64,000 nt of DNA from Ampelomyces quisqualis (lineage: Eukaryota > Ascomycota > Dothideomycetes > Pleosporales > Phaeosphaeriaceae), in contig JAGTXZ010000011.1 in assembly GCA_018398575.1 (NCBI GenBank), positions 992,001-1,056,000 on the forward strand, given 5' to 3'. Position 1 is the stretch's first letter; each line of letters opens with the position of its first letter. Both the position numbers and the translations under genes were made by a program. Shown piece after piece: positions 49,019-61,588 of the stretch. The notes beneath the pieces are model-generated. The model had not been told where the DNA came from and searched no databases. It saw nothing but the letters and a program-made list of their open reading frames with translations.

Positions 49019-49200
49019 TGTAGTAAAGTTATATAGAAAGTAAGTCTAAAGAACGCTTAGGGCACAGCTAAGGGCATAGACAAGATACAATAGCTAAAGA
49101 GCTATTAGAAGACAAGAACTAACAACACACACCTAATAATAATATATTTAATTCTACATTAAATCTAATAGGCCTTAGAGGTAAATAACACTCTACTATA
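49019..49200 (+). repeat. A2 5' LTR (182 bp)
   Basis: TGTAGTAAAGTT to CTCTACTATA (final CA changed to TA), followed by TATAGCAACC, the same leader as A1. Confidence 0.93.
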
Positions 49201-49859
49201 TATAGCAACCAATTACAACTCTAAATTTCTATTAGCCTAGGCCTTAGAAGGCTGCGCACCTGCGCATATACCTACTTTCTTCTGTAGTCTTTGTAACTTA
49301 GGAATTGCAGGAACTTAATAGTCTAATAAGTGTTTAGTAAGCTGCTACAGTTTTCTTTAGAATATAATTAGTATCTATTCTAAGGACATAAAGTTAGTAC
49401 TCTAAGATTAGAGAAACAGAAAGTAGAATCTGGAGCAACGCCTATCTAGAGGGCCTAAAGCAACACCTATCTAAAGTACCTAGATTAGCTACTACTAGAA
49501 TTAAGTTAGAAGAGAGATTAAGCAGACTCTAAAAAGCAGAGCAATAGCTAAAGAAGCAAGACGCAAGCTATAGCTAAAGCTGTATTAGGCTAAGCAAAAG
49601 CGCAAAGTTATTGCGCTCTACTAAGTATATAGTATACTAAAGAAGTTCTAGAGCATAGACAGCAGAAACAACTAAGAGCAGACTAAGAAGGATATTAAAA
49701 CAGGCAGTAAGAAAGAAGAGGAAACTAACAATTGCTTAAACAGTAAGTATAAAGAAATTAGAAAGAAATTAGTAGACTTTATAACAGAAGCACTATTAGA
49801 TATTAGAAAAGCTTAAGCCTTTAGCTTTTTAGCAACCTTATACAAAGCAGTAACTTTAA

Positions 49860-51500
49860 TTCTAGTCTTTTAGGCTATTGCTCTTCTTTAGTTTATTTAA
49901 ATAAGCTCTAACTACTGTTTAGGCAGCCTACAAAAGTAACACAGAAATAACACAAAACTACTTAACAGCACATTAAGTTGTTAACACCTTAAATACTCTA
50001 ACAGACAGAAAGCTCTACTACTAACGCCTATAGAGTTAATAAGAAAAGCTAGCGCAAATATAAGTAGTGCGCTAGAGAAGTAGGCTAAATAACTATTAGA
50101 AGAGTACTCTAGGCGTAGAAGTATAGGCTAAGATAACTTAATATTAAGAGCTTTTTAGATGCTAGCAGAGTTTCTTAACTAAGTGCAGCTTCTATTGTAC
50201 ACAACGCAGTTACTGTCTTACCTAGTAGAGAATATGCTGTTGTTTAATAGAACTAACGTAACAGACTTTCTAGAGCGCTTTAAGAACTTCTTAAAGTACT
50301 ATAGCTTTATAGACTAGATAATAATTAACAGACTAGTCGCCTACTATAAGCTAAGACAGAAGACTATTATACAGGCGTCTAAAGAGTATGCAAAAGCCTA
50401 AAACAACTACTTGTAGAGAGAGCTCTGCAATAGCCTTTAACAACGCTTTAGAAATAATAATAAAGGTTAACAAGAAGAGCGTGTAGAATACTTTAAACAC
50501 TAGCTAGGTTAGTGCTAAATAAGATTAGACCTAAAGATTAGAAACTACCTACAAGACTTTTAAATCTGTAGTAAAAGGTATATTAAAGCAGGCACTATTA
50601 ATAAGAACTATTACAGCTACTACCTTGTTAAGAGACTGCTGCTCTAATACGCAACAAAGATCCTAGAGAAGTTTAGCCTAAAAACAGACACCTTAAAGAA
50701 CTTTAAGTATAAAAAGATTAGAGACTATCTAGTAAAGCGCCTAGAAGTAGAAAAAGAAGCGCGTATGTTAAATCTAGCAGAAGCTATAAGAGCCTTTAAA
50801 CTAGAGGTAGAGTTTAAAGTAGAACTAGTAGCTAAACAACTATTAGCCCTACTGTAACAAAACAACTTTAAACCTAGAATTAAGCTAGGAACAAACTTTT
50901 AACCTGCTAGTCTTTAGTTGCTAACAAAGAGCACTCTATTTAAGAACTAGCGCAAGCAAGCTTCTTTTAGTGCAGCGCCTACAAAGAACAAAGTAAATAA
51001 CCTTATAGATAAAATACTATAGCTTAGGCTTAACTAAATAACTATTAAGTAGTAGCTATAGAGCATGTAATAGACCTCTTGTAAAGCAGAGCTTATAAAC
51101 AATCTAATTATTTATGCCTTAGTTTGCAAGCAAACTAAAGAGTAATTAGGAGCCCTGCAACTGTACATGCCTTAGCTAGCCCTATAGAACTAGAGCTATT
51201 AGAACTATAAGTAACAGCAGCAAGTATAGAGGAATAATAACTATTAGCGCAACAGCTAGAACTACAGCTACTTAAACAACAATTAGAGTTACTAGCAAAA
51301 ACGTCCTAGCAGAAGGCTACTAAGTAGCTTTAGGATAAACTGTTAGGTCTGTAATAAGACTAGGCATTTAAAGCAGGACTGCCTAACACTAAGAGGCTTT
51401 ATTATAAACAGCTAGTGCTTCCTTAACAAACGCAACATGCTCTAATAGAGAACGCCTAACAATCTACAGAGTAGAGTTACTAGCTTTAGCAATACATAAT
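49860..51500 (+). pseudogene. A2 gag remnant with intact zinc knuckle
   Basis: Plus-strand frame with a long Lys/Gln/Asn-rich helical region and a C-terminal knuckle at 51,341-51,382 reading C-x-V-C-N-K-T-R-H-L-K-Q-D-C, all four ligands preserved. The rest of the frame is broken by TAG and TAA. Confidence 0.78.
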
Positions 51501-54500
51501 AGGCTAAGACTATTTTAGCTAAGATTAAAAGGCGCTTTCTAAAATGTAACATTAACTCTCTTAAGGTTAAATTTAAATTTATAGGTAGACTTAGTCTCTC
51601 TATTTCTCTTAAGAACAACGCAGTCTCTATATAGCTAGTGCTTAACACCTTAGGAGTGCTGTTAGAAGTAAACTATAATAAGTATTAGAACATGTTAGAC
51701 TGCTTTATAACTAAATCTAAGAAACTTCTTGCTAACAGCAGCTTAGTATTAGCTGCAGTTATTAGCTAAAACTAAGCAAAGCGTAGTAACAGTTAGCCTG
51801 TATACAGTTAGGTTTAGGTTTAGAAACTACTTTAGAAACTAGTTAATAGGATCCTGCACTTAAAAGGTTACAGAAATAGAGATAATAGCTACTTTATAAG
51901 TAAAAAGCTAGGCTAAGACTACTTAGTTTAATTTGCAAGTAACAATAGATTAAGAGATATAGAAATAAGAGATGTTACCTAACTACCTAAAGGGCTGTTA
52001 AAGCTTACCTACGCAGTAGAGCAAAAGGAAAAGAACCTAAAGAAGTAGCAGCTAGTCTAAAAGTTTAAGGCTAACGCCTAATTAGTTATCTAGCGCATTC
52101 TTAACACTCTAGTTCTATTACTACTTAAGACTGTTATTAGCAACATGCTAGAGGTTAAGAAGAAGCTGTTCTAAGCAAGCTATACGCTAGCTAAGTTTAA
52201 AGACCTTTTAGTTGCCCTAATACGCTACATAATAGTTAAAAGCGCTAACAAAGACTTAGATAACAACTAACCTACTATAAGAGCTAGTGTTAACTTGCTA
52301 ACCTAGGGCTTACTCCTAGACTACGTGCTAGTTAAGGCAGTAAACAGAAAAGTAAGTAAGTGCTTTAGTATTAATATAAAACACTAGTTAGACCTAGAGA
52401 TTAGCTAGATTAAAAGGCACATCTAACGCAATAAAGAACTAGGCCTTAAGCTTACTGCTAATAAGAACTTCTACAAGCTTACTTACTGTTAGAGGAAGTA
52501 TAATTAAGCCTTAGGCGTAGAGCACCTTAGGAGAGAGTGCTTAAAAGTACCTATTAACATTAAGAGGACCTAGTTCCTTAGCCTTATTAACTCTAGCGCA
52601 GAGCTTAACACTATAAAAAGAAAAACAGCAGAATAAGCTATGCTTCTAATTACGTTTCTGCTAAAGAGTATAAGAACTGCAAAAATAGTAGCAGCAAACA
52701 GTTTAACTAAAGAGTTTTTAGGCATTGTATAAGAAGTACCTATTACTATTAAAAAGATTAAAATCTGCACTAGCTTCTTTATCCTTAAGGAGTGCACAAA
52801 CCTAATTATCCTAGGCAATCCTTTTCTAACAAACGCTTAAGCTAGAATTAAGTACGCTACTAATAGGCTAACCTACTACTAAATTTTTAGCAAGGATAGT
52901 AAGCATAGTATAAGATTTGTATACACAAGAGGTAATTAGATTAACGCGCTAGGACTCTACTCTAGGCCTCTTGTAGAAAACGTTAGAAGAGTGTAATTGC
53001 TAGCGTTTTACTCTTATCTAAACCTGTTGTACAGCTAGACTAGAACTATTAAATAAACTTAACACAGCTTTAAATAGACCTTAATACTCTAAGCAATAAT
53101 TAGCTAGCAATAAAGTTAGTAACAGAGTAGCTCTAACAGAAATCTTTATTACTAATTATTTCTTTAGAAACCTAGTTCTTCTAGTAGCTAGGTGTAAGCA
53201 CTATAAGCGTAGGGCCTAACAGATCTATTATTATTAGTAACAGTAATAGAATGTACATGCTTGTTAGCAACAGCGTAGGCTACTACTCTTAAAATATTAT
53301 AGCAAGTGTTGTAAGGCAGCTCCCTTAGAGTCTTAGGATTAATATTAGTGCTAAGAGCTTCTAAGAGCAAGAGCTTAGTAAAACAACTAGTAAGAAGAGG
53401 TTACTTGTTAAAGTAATAACAATTTAGCTAAAGCGCACAACTAATCTATAATTAAACAACGTCTTCTTTAACTTTAGCACTTTGTATAAGCAAAAAGCTT
53501 AAAAGATTTAGCTAGTAGACAACTTAGGACAGGCTCTAAGAAATATTAGCAGGTATAAAGATTAGAAAGAGCGTGCGCGCATTTAACAGGTACTAAATAA
53601 AGAAAACGCTCTATTCTTAAGCTACTTTAAGCTACAATACGCAAAGTTCTCTAGAGGCATAAGGCTTACGCCTAAACGCTTGTTAAAGATAAAGATCTTC
53701 TTAGACTTGCTTTTACAAGAACAAGCTATGCTAGAAGAGCTACTATACTAATAAGAAGCTGCTCTAGCCTAAGACTTTAGCAAATTAGGATAAGTTAGCT
53801 ATAAGGTAGTACTCTTAATTAAAATTAACACTGTTCTTTATAAGGCGTAGCAAGCTAATTAGTTCCCTATTCCCTAAAAACTTAGAGAAGTAGTAGTTAA
53901 AATAGTAGAGAAACGTATTAACTAAGAGGCTCTTAAACTATGCAGAAGCTAGTACTAAAACCTATAGTTTCTAGTAGCTAAGAAAGATAAAGGGTATTAA
54001 CTTATTAACAACATATAGAAGATTAACAAAGTTACAATTTGCAACGCAAACCTACTACCTAATCTAAATAAATTTGCAAAAGATTTTACTAGTTGCGTAA
54101 TTATAAGCTTGCTTAACTTCTTCTTAGAATACAACTAAGTAGAGCTGCACAAGAACTTCTAAGACGTAATAGCGTTCTATACACCTATTAGACTAGTACG
54201 CTAGTGCACGCTACCTATAAGTATAACAAATTTAGTTACTAAATCTGTACGCATTATAAGTAAAATATGCTAAGATTATATTTTAGAACGCTGTAGGCCT
54301 TACTTAGATAACGTTTGCATTAAGAAACTAAAGTTCTACTACAACAGAATAGAGATTAAACTAGGTATTAGAAAATACGTTACAGAACACCTTTGCAATA
54401 TAGACGCTGTATTAGCAGACATTAAGCGTACAGAAGCTATAATATTAGGCTACAAATTAGACTTCTATTATGCGTCTATATTTATAGTAGGTTATTGTGT

Positions 54501-57010
54501 TAACGCTACTAGCTGCTATTCTAACTATAAGAAAATTAACAAAATACTTTCCTAGCTACCCTGCAGAGACTAAAAGGACGTCTAAATGTTTATTAGTATA
54601 TGCGTGTATTACAGAGTATAGATTAAGTATTTTGCTATTATTTTAGAGCTACTATTCTGTCTGCTACGCAAAAACACGCTCTTTAAGTAGTCTTTAGAAC
54701 AACAGAGCGCAATAGACAAATTAAAACACGCGCTATACTCTACGCTAGCACTTGTCTTTATCTCTTATAACAAGCTATTACTTCTAATTGTTATTTTTAT
54801 TAATAGTAGTAAAAAGGGTTAGGGCGCAGTTCTTATGCAGCTAGATCTAAAGGATTATTAGCACCCTATCTAGTACAAAAGTAGGGTTTAGTCTAAATCT
54901 AAATAAAATTAGAACTTATAAAAATACAAATGTAAAGCCCTGCTTCTAGCGCTAAAGAAGTTTTAGACTTACTTGTATAGAGTAGAGTTTATTGTAGAAA
55001 CAGATGCAAAGACGCTAGTTGCACAGCTTTAGCAAAGTACAACTAACTTGCTAAAAGCTTTTGTTATATAGTAGCTAGCACTTCTTAACATATAGGAATT
55101 TAACATAGTTTATATTAAAGGCAAGAAAAACGTAGTAGCTAACGCTCTTTTAAGAAGACCTAAGGAGCTAGGATAGAAGCTACCTAATAAGCTAGAGAAG
55201 GATATTCAGAATTTTATTAAGGCTTATTTAAATTTAGTATAGCTTACTATTGCTCTACAGCTGCGCGCATGCAACCTACGTTATAGAGTATATAAAGCTA
55301 ACGTTAGTTTTAAGAAAAACTTACTAAATAAAGCCTATAGCAAAGGGTCTTAGGCTTAGGCTTATTAGATTCTATTCTACTGTTAGCCTAAGGGTCTTTT
55401 AAGAGCTAAAATAAAAAAGTTTACAAGAAAAGCACTTAAATTAATAGTAAGAGAAAGGCACCTGTTCTTAATACTAACTAAAGAGCGCTTGCTGCAGCAA
55501 ATTGTAAATAAACCTAATAAACGTTTAGCTATTATTAAAGCTATACACAATAAATTAGGCTATTAGAGAAAGAAAGGCATATAGCGCAAGGTATAGGCGC
55601 GTTATTTCTAAGAAAGACAATATAAGGATATTAAGTCTTACGTTAAGTTATGCCTAGAGTGTTAAGTATACGCCTTAGTAACAGTTTAAGAAAAACTCTA
55701 GCTAACAACTTCTCTAACTATGCTCTTTAGCTAGATATTAATAGACGTAGTTTATATGCCTCTAGCTAGAGGTAAGAAGTTTCTTGTAGTAGCCTAATGC
55801 ACTATAACGCAGTAAGCTAAAGCTAAAGCCTTATTAAACGCAGACTTAGCATCTATTATTAAGTTTCTAGAAAGAAAAGTCTTTTGCTAATAGAGCTTAC
55901 TACTTAAAATTTTAGTTAATAAAGGCCTTAAAAACAAGTATCTACTAATAAACCTGCAACAGCAATTTAGAATTTATAGAGTAGTAGCTAGCACCTATTA
56001 TTTACAAGGTTAAGGCTTAATTAAACAAGAATACGTGCTAATAGTAGATGCCTTAAAGAAGCTTAGCAGGATATAGGTTAACTACTTAGACTGCGTTCTG
56101 TAGGCTAATTAGACTAGTGTTAAGCGTATAACTAGAGAGACTCTAGCGTTTCTTATATATAGTTGTAAGCACGTACTGCCTATTAAATTGTGTATACTAA
56201 CCTAGCAGACCTTAGTCTAGAAAGAAGTAACTAATACTGCTTTACTCTTAGCTATAAAGGCTTATTAATTTTAAAAGAAAGATATTAGGTTGCAAGAGTC
56301 TATTGCTAGAATAGTCTAACTAAGAAATAATAACAAGGACTACTTTAATAAGAACAGAGTTACTAGAGTAAACAAACTAAAGGTTAGCAACTTGGTTTTG
56401 CTTAGGAATTCCTACTACAACAACAACTAATTAGTGCTTAGCAAGTTTCTTTTAAAATAGCAGAAGCTATTTAAAATACGTAAAGTTAGAGAGAAGAGAT
56501 AGTACAACTTTAAGGAGCTTAATAGAGCACTATTTTAAAGCTACACGCTAGGCAATAGGTTAAAGAAGTTCTATTAACGCACTAAAGGGGACCTAAAGCT
56601 TATTAACTAGAGCCTATCTACTAACAAGACTAAAGACTAGGCGCTCTCTAGCTATAGGCAGGACATCTTACAACTAGTAGGAGAATTAGTAGCGCGCTAG
56701 TGTTCTAAGAGGCTTAAGAACGCTACTAAGGTAGATAAGGATAAAAATTTAAATTTAGAACAATTAGCAGAGACGCACTAAAGAGCTGTTAGAGTGCGCA
56801 TTGTTAAAAACCTAAACTTTAATAGATCTAAATACAAAGTTGTTAGAATAGCTTTAAAGCATCTATAAGAACAAAAATAGATAGCAAAGAAAGGTACACA
56901 ATAGACGCAGTTTATAATAATTCTACTAGCTATTAAAAGCAACACTGTTAAAACTAGCCTATGTATTTACTTTTTAGAAGCTATATTAGCGCTACGCTAC
57001 AAGGCATGTA
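51500..57010 (+). pseudogene. A2 pol remnant (protease, RT, RNase H, integrase)
   Basis: Protease motif I-N-S-S-A-E-L: catalytic Asp is Asn at 52,589-52,591 and the motif Gly is Ser. The RT active-site loop L-D-N is at 54,304-54,312. RNase H E-T-D-A-K-T-L lies at 54,997-55,017, and K-G-K-K-N-V-V-A-N-A near 55,120. Integrase begins I-D-V-V-Y-M-P, with first Asp at 55,744-55,746. The second Asp is Asn at 55,918-55,920, and the Glu is kept at 56,029-56,031. The frame is dead. The RT resembles a Gypsy lineage of ascomycetes with P-[FY]-L-D-D, not the chromovirus Y-L-D-D of B. Confidence 0.87.
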
Positions 57011-57439
57011 AGCTTAAACTTCTAAATATACTAAAGCTTTAGAAGAAGTAGCAGTATTATTACTAGCATTAACAAGTACATTAACGTTAACCTCTATCTT
57101 ATGCCTATTATTAACATTATTCTTAGCAACAGTATTTATAGACTTACTAGCCTTACCTTTAGACCTAGATTTAGAATCTAGTTTAACAGCCTAATTAGGA
57201 TTAAAATTAGAGTTACTATTATTAGAGAGCTCTACTAGCTCTTTAGTTACGTAAGACTCTCTACTGTAATAGCTCTTGTTATTAGCTGTATTGCGCAGCA
57301 GCCTACTCTAAACAAACAAACTCTAATTAAACCTTATAGTAGCCTAGTAGGTTAAAATAAGAAACTAAGAACAAGACGTATATTTCCTAACACTCTATGC
57401 AGCAGAAATAGGCAGCGTTAGCAGGATGTTACAAGCGTT

Positions 57440-58980
57440 AAGGCTATTTTAATTAACAGATTGCTTTAAATTACCTAAGCTACTATAATGTTAGCGCAAT
57501 TCTAAAGGAAGTCTCTAGAGAAGAGTATTTCTAAACAAAAGTTAGCAACTTCCCTATATAAGAATAAGCCTAAAAACCTATATTATAGAAGTAGTTAGTG
57601 CAAGCACTATAAAGCAGCTGCTTTCTATTATAAATAATACTACAATACTTGCTAAAAGCGTATTTGCAATTACTCTTTACGCAACAGCTGCAGAGCTAAA
57701 TGTTATGCTAGCTAAGGTTTAGGTATGTGCAAGCAGACTAACTGTAATATAGAATAAGTACAGCTAGGTTGTTCTTAAGAAAGTTGTAGCCTATACCTAA
57801 GCAAAAGTAATTCTTAACTAAAATTCTATTAGTCTTTATATTAAAGGAGTTAAACTAAATAGCTAGTATACATCTACTCTCTTCTATAAGCTTAAAAGAT
57901 AGGGCGCAGTTAACAAGCAGTAGAAGAAAGCTTCTTTTGTTAGTTTTAACCTTAAAAAGCATATGCTAGAGCTAAGCAATAACCTTAATAGTTATTTAGC
58001 TAGATAATATTGCTATAACTACAAATAAATTAGCCTAAAACAGCTAACAAGTTATTTAAATACTGCTTACGCTAGTTATAGATAGCATTATAAGAGGAAG
58101 TTACCTTCTTATAGATGTACAACTTAAAAGTCTTATTACTACAATAACTAGAGAAAATTAGCTTTGCAAGAGATGTCTAAGTAATAGACTAAGGGGTAGG
58201 CAAAGAGGCTGTTAGAGTTAGCGTGTAATACTAAGCAATCTAAGCTTAAAGCTTACTATTACTTATACTCTAAGTCTTAGCTAGCTTACTGCAAGCCTAA
58301 GAAGTTGTTAGAACTTTAATAGACAACTTAGGAAAGCCTAAGTTGTTGTTAGAGAAGCCTAGATTACTATTAAGGAAGCCTAGGCTATTATTAAAGAAAC
58401 TAGGCAGATCTCTAGAGATTAACTGTGCTGCATTGTAGAACTTATTACTAGACTCTAAAGTAACAGTAATAAGCAAGTATAATAGACGCAGAATTAAGCT
58501 GCGCAGATATAAATTTTAGAGCAACGCGTGTTTAAGCTGCTAAAAAAGCTTATTAATTATAGCTAGAGCTGCAGCGTTAGGCAAGGGCAGTAGAGGAGTT
58601 GTTAAGAGAGTTTAGAGAGCTAGCAAAACTCTCTTAGCAACCTTAGGCTTAGCAGATAGCTTTCTAAACAGCAGTAGCTTAAGCAATAGCCTATACACTA
58701 CAGCTAAAGCCTTAGCAGCTTTGCTAGATAGAGAAAGAGTAGAAGAGTGCTACAGGCTGCTCTTAGAACTAGGCTATTACCTATAAGGAGATTAAAAAGC
58801 AGGCAGAGGTAGCATTAGGCGCAGTAAAAAGCAAATAAGCAGGCAATGTTAAGCAGTAGCGTAAAAATCTATGCTAAGTAAGGTATTTAATAGGCTTAGA
58901 AAAAGAGTATAGAAGTACAAAAGTAAAGGTAAAGTATAGGATTTAATAAAAGCTTAGGTAATGCACAGTTAAAGGCTTAC
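57440..58980 (+). pseudogene. A2 third frame: Cys-rich head and Gln-rich body
   Basis: Clearer copy of A1 21,880-23,420. A Cys-rich segment lies at about 57,640-57,800 (at least seven Cys within about 50 codons, spaced 3-10 apart). A long helical, Gln-rich stretch continues to about 58,900. The in-frame stops are nearly all TAG or TAA where Gln would fit. It lies about 400 bp after integrase, where env or accessory genes sit in large Gypsy elements, but no membrane segment is seen, so it is not an obvious envelope. Unidentified. Confidence 0.45.
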
Positions 58981-58984
58981 TAAC

Positions 58985-60100
58985 ATTAAGCTAAGCTAAA
59001 GCCTTATTAGTAACAGTATTGTTAGCATTTTTCTTAACATCCTTATTAACTACAGCTAACTTAGGATCTTACTAAGCCTTCTTGCAAGGCAACTTCTTAA
59101 CTCTACAACTCTTTGTAAATAGACTAGAAATGTAACGCTTGCTAGGAGATAGAGTACTTAAGAGCCTCTTAGAGTTGTAGCTAGCTTTAGAAGAGTTTTT
59201 AGAGACCTTGCTAGCATCAAAGTCTAGGCTTTAACAAGCTTTCTTAGCTAATAACTTTGCAAAATCTAGTAGACTAGACTTACTTAGAGCCCTAAAGCTA
59301 CTAAGCTTGTTTGCTAGGGTTAGCAAACTGCAATTACGCAAATTCTTAGAAGGCAAGTTATTAAGAATAAGAGGGCTAGGAGTAATATAAAAAGGCTTAA
59401 CAGCTCTAGTGCTCTTAACGCTGCGCAGAATAACTAGAGCGCCTACAAATAATTAGTAAATAACTCTAGAAAAACAATAAAACAGAATAACTAAAAAGGC
59501 GTTAGCTACTTACAATTTATTAAATACTGCCTTTTAGCAGAAAAGAATAAGCAGTTGCTATAAGTACTATTGTTTAGTAGCTTACCCTAGAACCTAAATT
59601 GTATACACAAGCTAGCAGACTTAAACGTCTAACTAGCTCTTGCGCAGTAACTGCACAAGTGCTTAGACTTACTTTTAATAGAAGCTATATTAATAGCGCA
59701 GTTAGTATAGCTTAGGATTAAGCTTTTAATGTAAGCGTTGTAAATCTTATACTTCTTAGCTCTAGAGTTATCCTTAAGGCTAAAGTAATTACCTAGAGTA
59801 GAAAGCAACTTGTTAATATGCAGAGGCCTATTAGTCTCAACAACTAAGCTTGCTTACTTAGCTCTTAAATAAGAGCTAATAGCAAGCAGTAACAGATAAG
59901 GCTTAAATGTTTTTTCTACAGACTTAAGAGCAACAAAGACTAACTAGAGCTTAGCAATAAAAGAGTAGCTTAGCTTTCTATTCTTATTTAATTTAACTAG
60001 AGCAAATGTTAGTATATGTTTAGTTTAACTTATTAATAAACTAGCACTTACTCTAGTTAATTACATTACTGTAGCTAGAACAGTTAACTAGGTACTTGTA
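58985..60100 (-). pseudogene. A2 antisense accessory frame with two Cys groups
   Basis: Minus-strand reading. The part at 59,520-59,680 gives C-S-Y-C-A-R-A, then Cys about 11 residues later, then [Y]-S-N-C-x8-[Y], which would be C-x2-C-x8-C before RIP. A Ser/Lys-rich region at 58,985-59,470 follows downstream on the minus strand. The layout resembles small fungal zinc-cluster-like proteins and the antisense frame of family B. Frame continuity is imperfect. Confidence 0.38.
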
Positions 60101-60992
60101 AACTAAAAAGCAAGTATCTCTATTAGGCCTAGAAACAAGCTTGTTCTTTATTATAGCTTAAAGATAAAGGCAAGGTGCAGCTAAGAGGCTAAGGAAGTGT
60201 TAGGCACGTGTATTAGGAAAATTCTAATTAACTAAAGGCAAAGTGTTAACTAAGCAACTATTAGCAACAGCTAAGCTAAAAACTTAGAGACCTAAAGTAA
60301 GAATGCGCTAAATTACAAAAAGAGGCAGCTAAGTAAGTAAGGAAGTAGAGCGTACGCTAGAGCAAAGTAGTGTAGCTGCGTATAGATAAGTTACTTTAAA
60401 AAGTAAATAGAGGTAGCAAAGTAAGAGAGTAATAGGCAGACAATACAAACTAAGCTAAAGCTAGTTAGAACGCCTGTTAATAAGATAGAGAAGTTAAGTA
60501 GCTAATTGCAGTATAGCAGCAGTAAAGTTGCGCGTTAAGCAGGTTAAGAGAGAGAAAGGCGTAGAGCAAGCAGCTAGCAATAAAGGTAATAAGAAGTTAA
60601 ATAACAAGTAGAGTAGCTAAAAGAAGAGTAAGAGCTAAAAGGCAAGGTAAAGTTAGCTAACGCAAGACTTGTTATAATAGGAGTAGTCTAAAGCGTTTAC
60701 AGTTGTAACGCAAGTCTACCTAGGCAACGCTGCTACAACACTAGGTAAAGTTAGAGTAACGTAGGCTAATAGCGTTTTAGCGTTTAGGTAAGAGAGTTAA
60801 ATAGTAACGTAAAGAAACAAGAAAGATTGTAAATAGGCACTACTCCTTTACTAAAGGCTTATTAGTTACTACTTTAGCATTATAAAAAGTTTAGAGTTGT
60901 TTTTCTTTAGAAGTTAGTTCTTTTATTTAAGCATTTAGTTTCGCGTTTAGTATAAAAGAGAAAAGGCCTCTTTCTATAGATTAGGGGAGAGA

Positions 60993-61174
60993 TGTAGTAA
61001 AGTAATATAGGAAGTAAGTCTAAAGGACGCTTAGGGCACAGCTAAGGGTATAGATAAGATACAATAGCTAAAGGGCTATTAGAGAACAAGAACTAACAAC
61101 ACACACCTAATAATAATAAATTTAATTCTACATCAAATCTAATAGGCCTTAGAGGTAAATAATACTCTACTATA
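60993..61174 (+). repeat. A2 3' LTR (182 bp)
   Basis: TGTAGTAAAGTAATA to CTCTACTATA, purine tract on its left and GTAG on its right. Confidence 0.93.
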
Positions 61175-61588
61175 GTAGAGGTAAATATTATCTATATATC
61201 TAAACTGCAGCTAATAGTCTTAGTTAAGTAGCTTAGTAAAGTAGCTTAGTAAGATAAAGTATATAGAACATAAGAAACAGAAGAAAGCCTTATAGTATAC
61301 TTTAGGCTATAGAGTACTTTAGTAAAATTTTCTTATCTAATTATACGTAAACTTTGTAATTAGTTTAGAAGTAGTCTATAAGGCTTTAGATAGAAGCTAG
61401 CTATTCTTAGTCCTTTATATAATATATAAGTTAATTTTTTAATAAAGTGTTAAGTAACTATAGTAACGTACTTGCCTATAGCCGTTATATATTCTACGTT
61501 ATAGTTAAATAAAGTAATAAGGTCTATAGCTAAGTTTTTAAAGAGCGCGCTACTATATTATAGGCTAAGAATATTATATATTATAGCT
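61175..61588 (-). mobile_element. D (part 3): continuation of the LINE-like element right of A2
   Basis: RIP-type sequence of the same character as 47,035-49,018, with a minus-strand frame interrupted mainly by TAG/TAA. A2 separates it from part 2 and B3 ends it. No domain recognised. Confidence 0.35.

Larger units (their letters stand above)
49019..61174 (+). mobile_element. A2: 12.16-kb Ty3/Gypsy-type retrotransposon, uninterrupted sister of A1
   Basis: LTRs at 49,019-49,200 and 60,993-61,174 (182 bp each). GTAG is duplicated at 49,015-49,018 and 61,175-61,178. The purine tract AGGGGAGAGA at 60,983-60,992 abuts the 3' LTR. It has the same gene order as A1 without B1 or the MITEs, so it gives the empty site for each of those insertions. 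Near 58,970 it lacks about 355 bp that A1 has around the MITE2 site. It is RIP-degraded. Confidence 0.94.

Noticed and set aside
53188..53370. Minus-strand 60-codon frame in A2
   Set aside because: Shadow of the A2 pol remnant between protease and RT.
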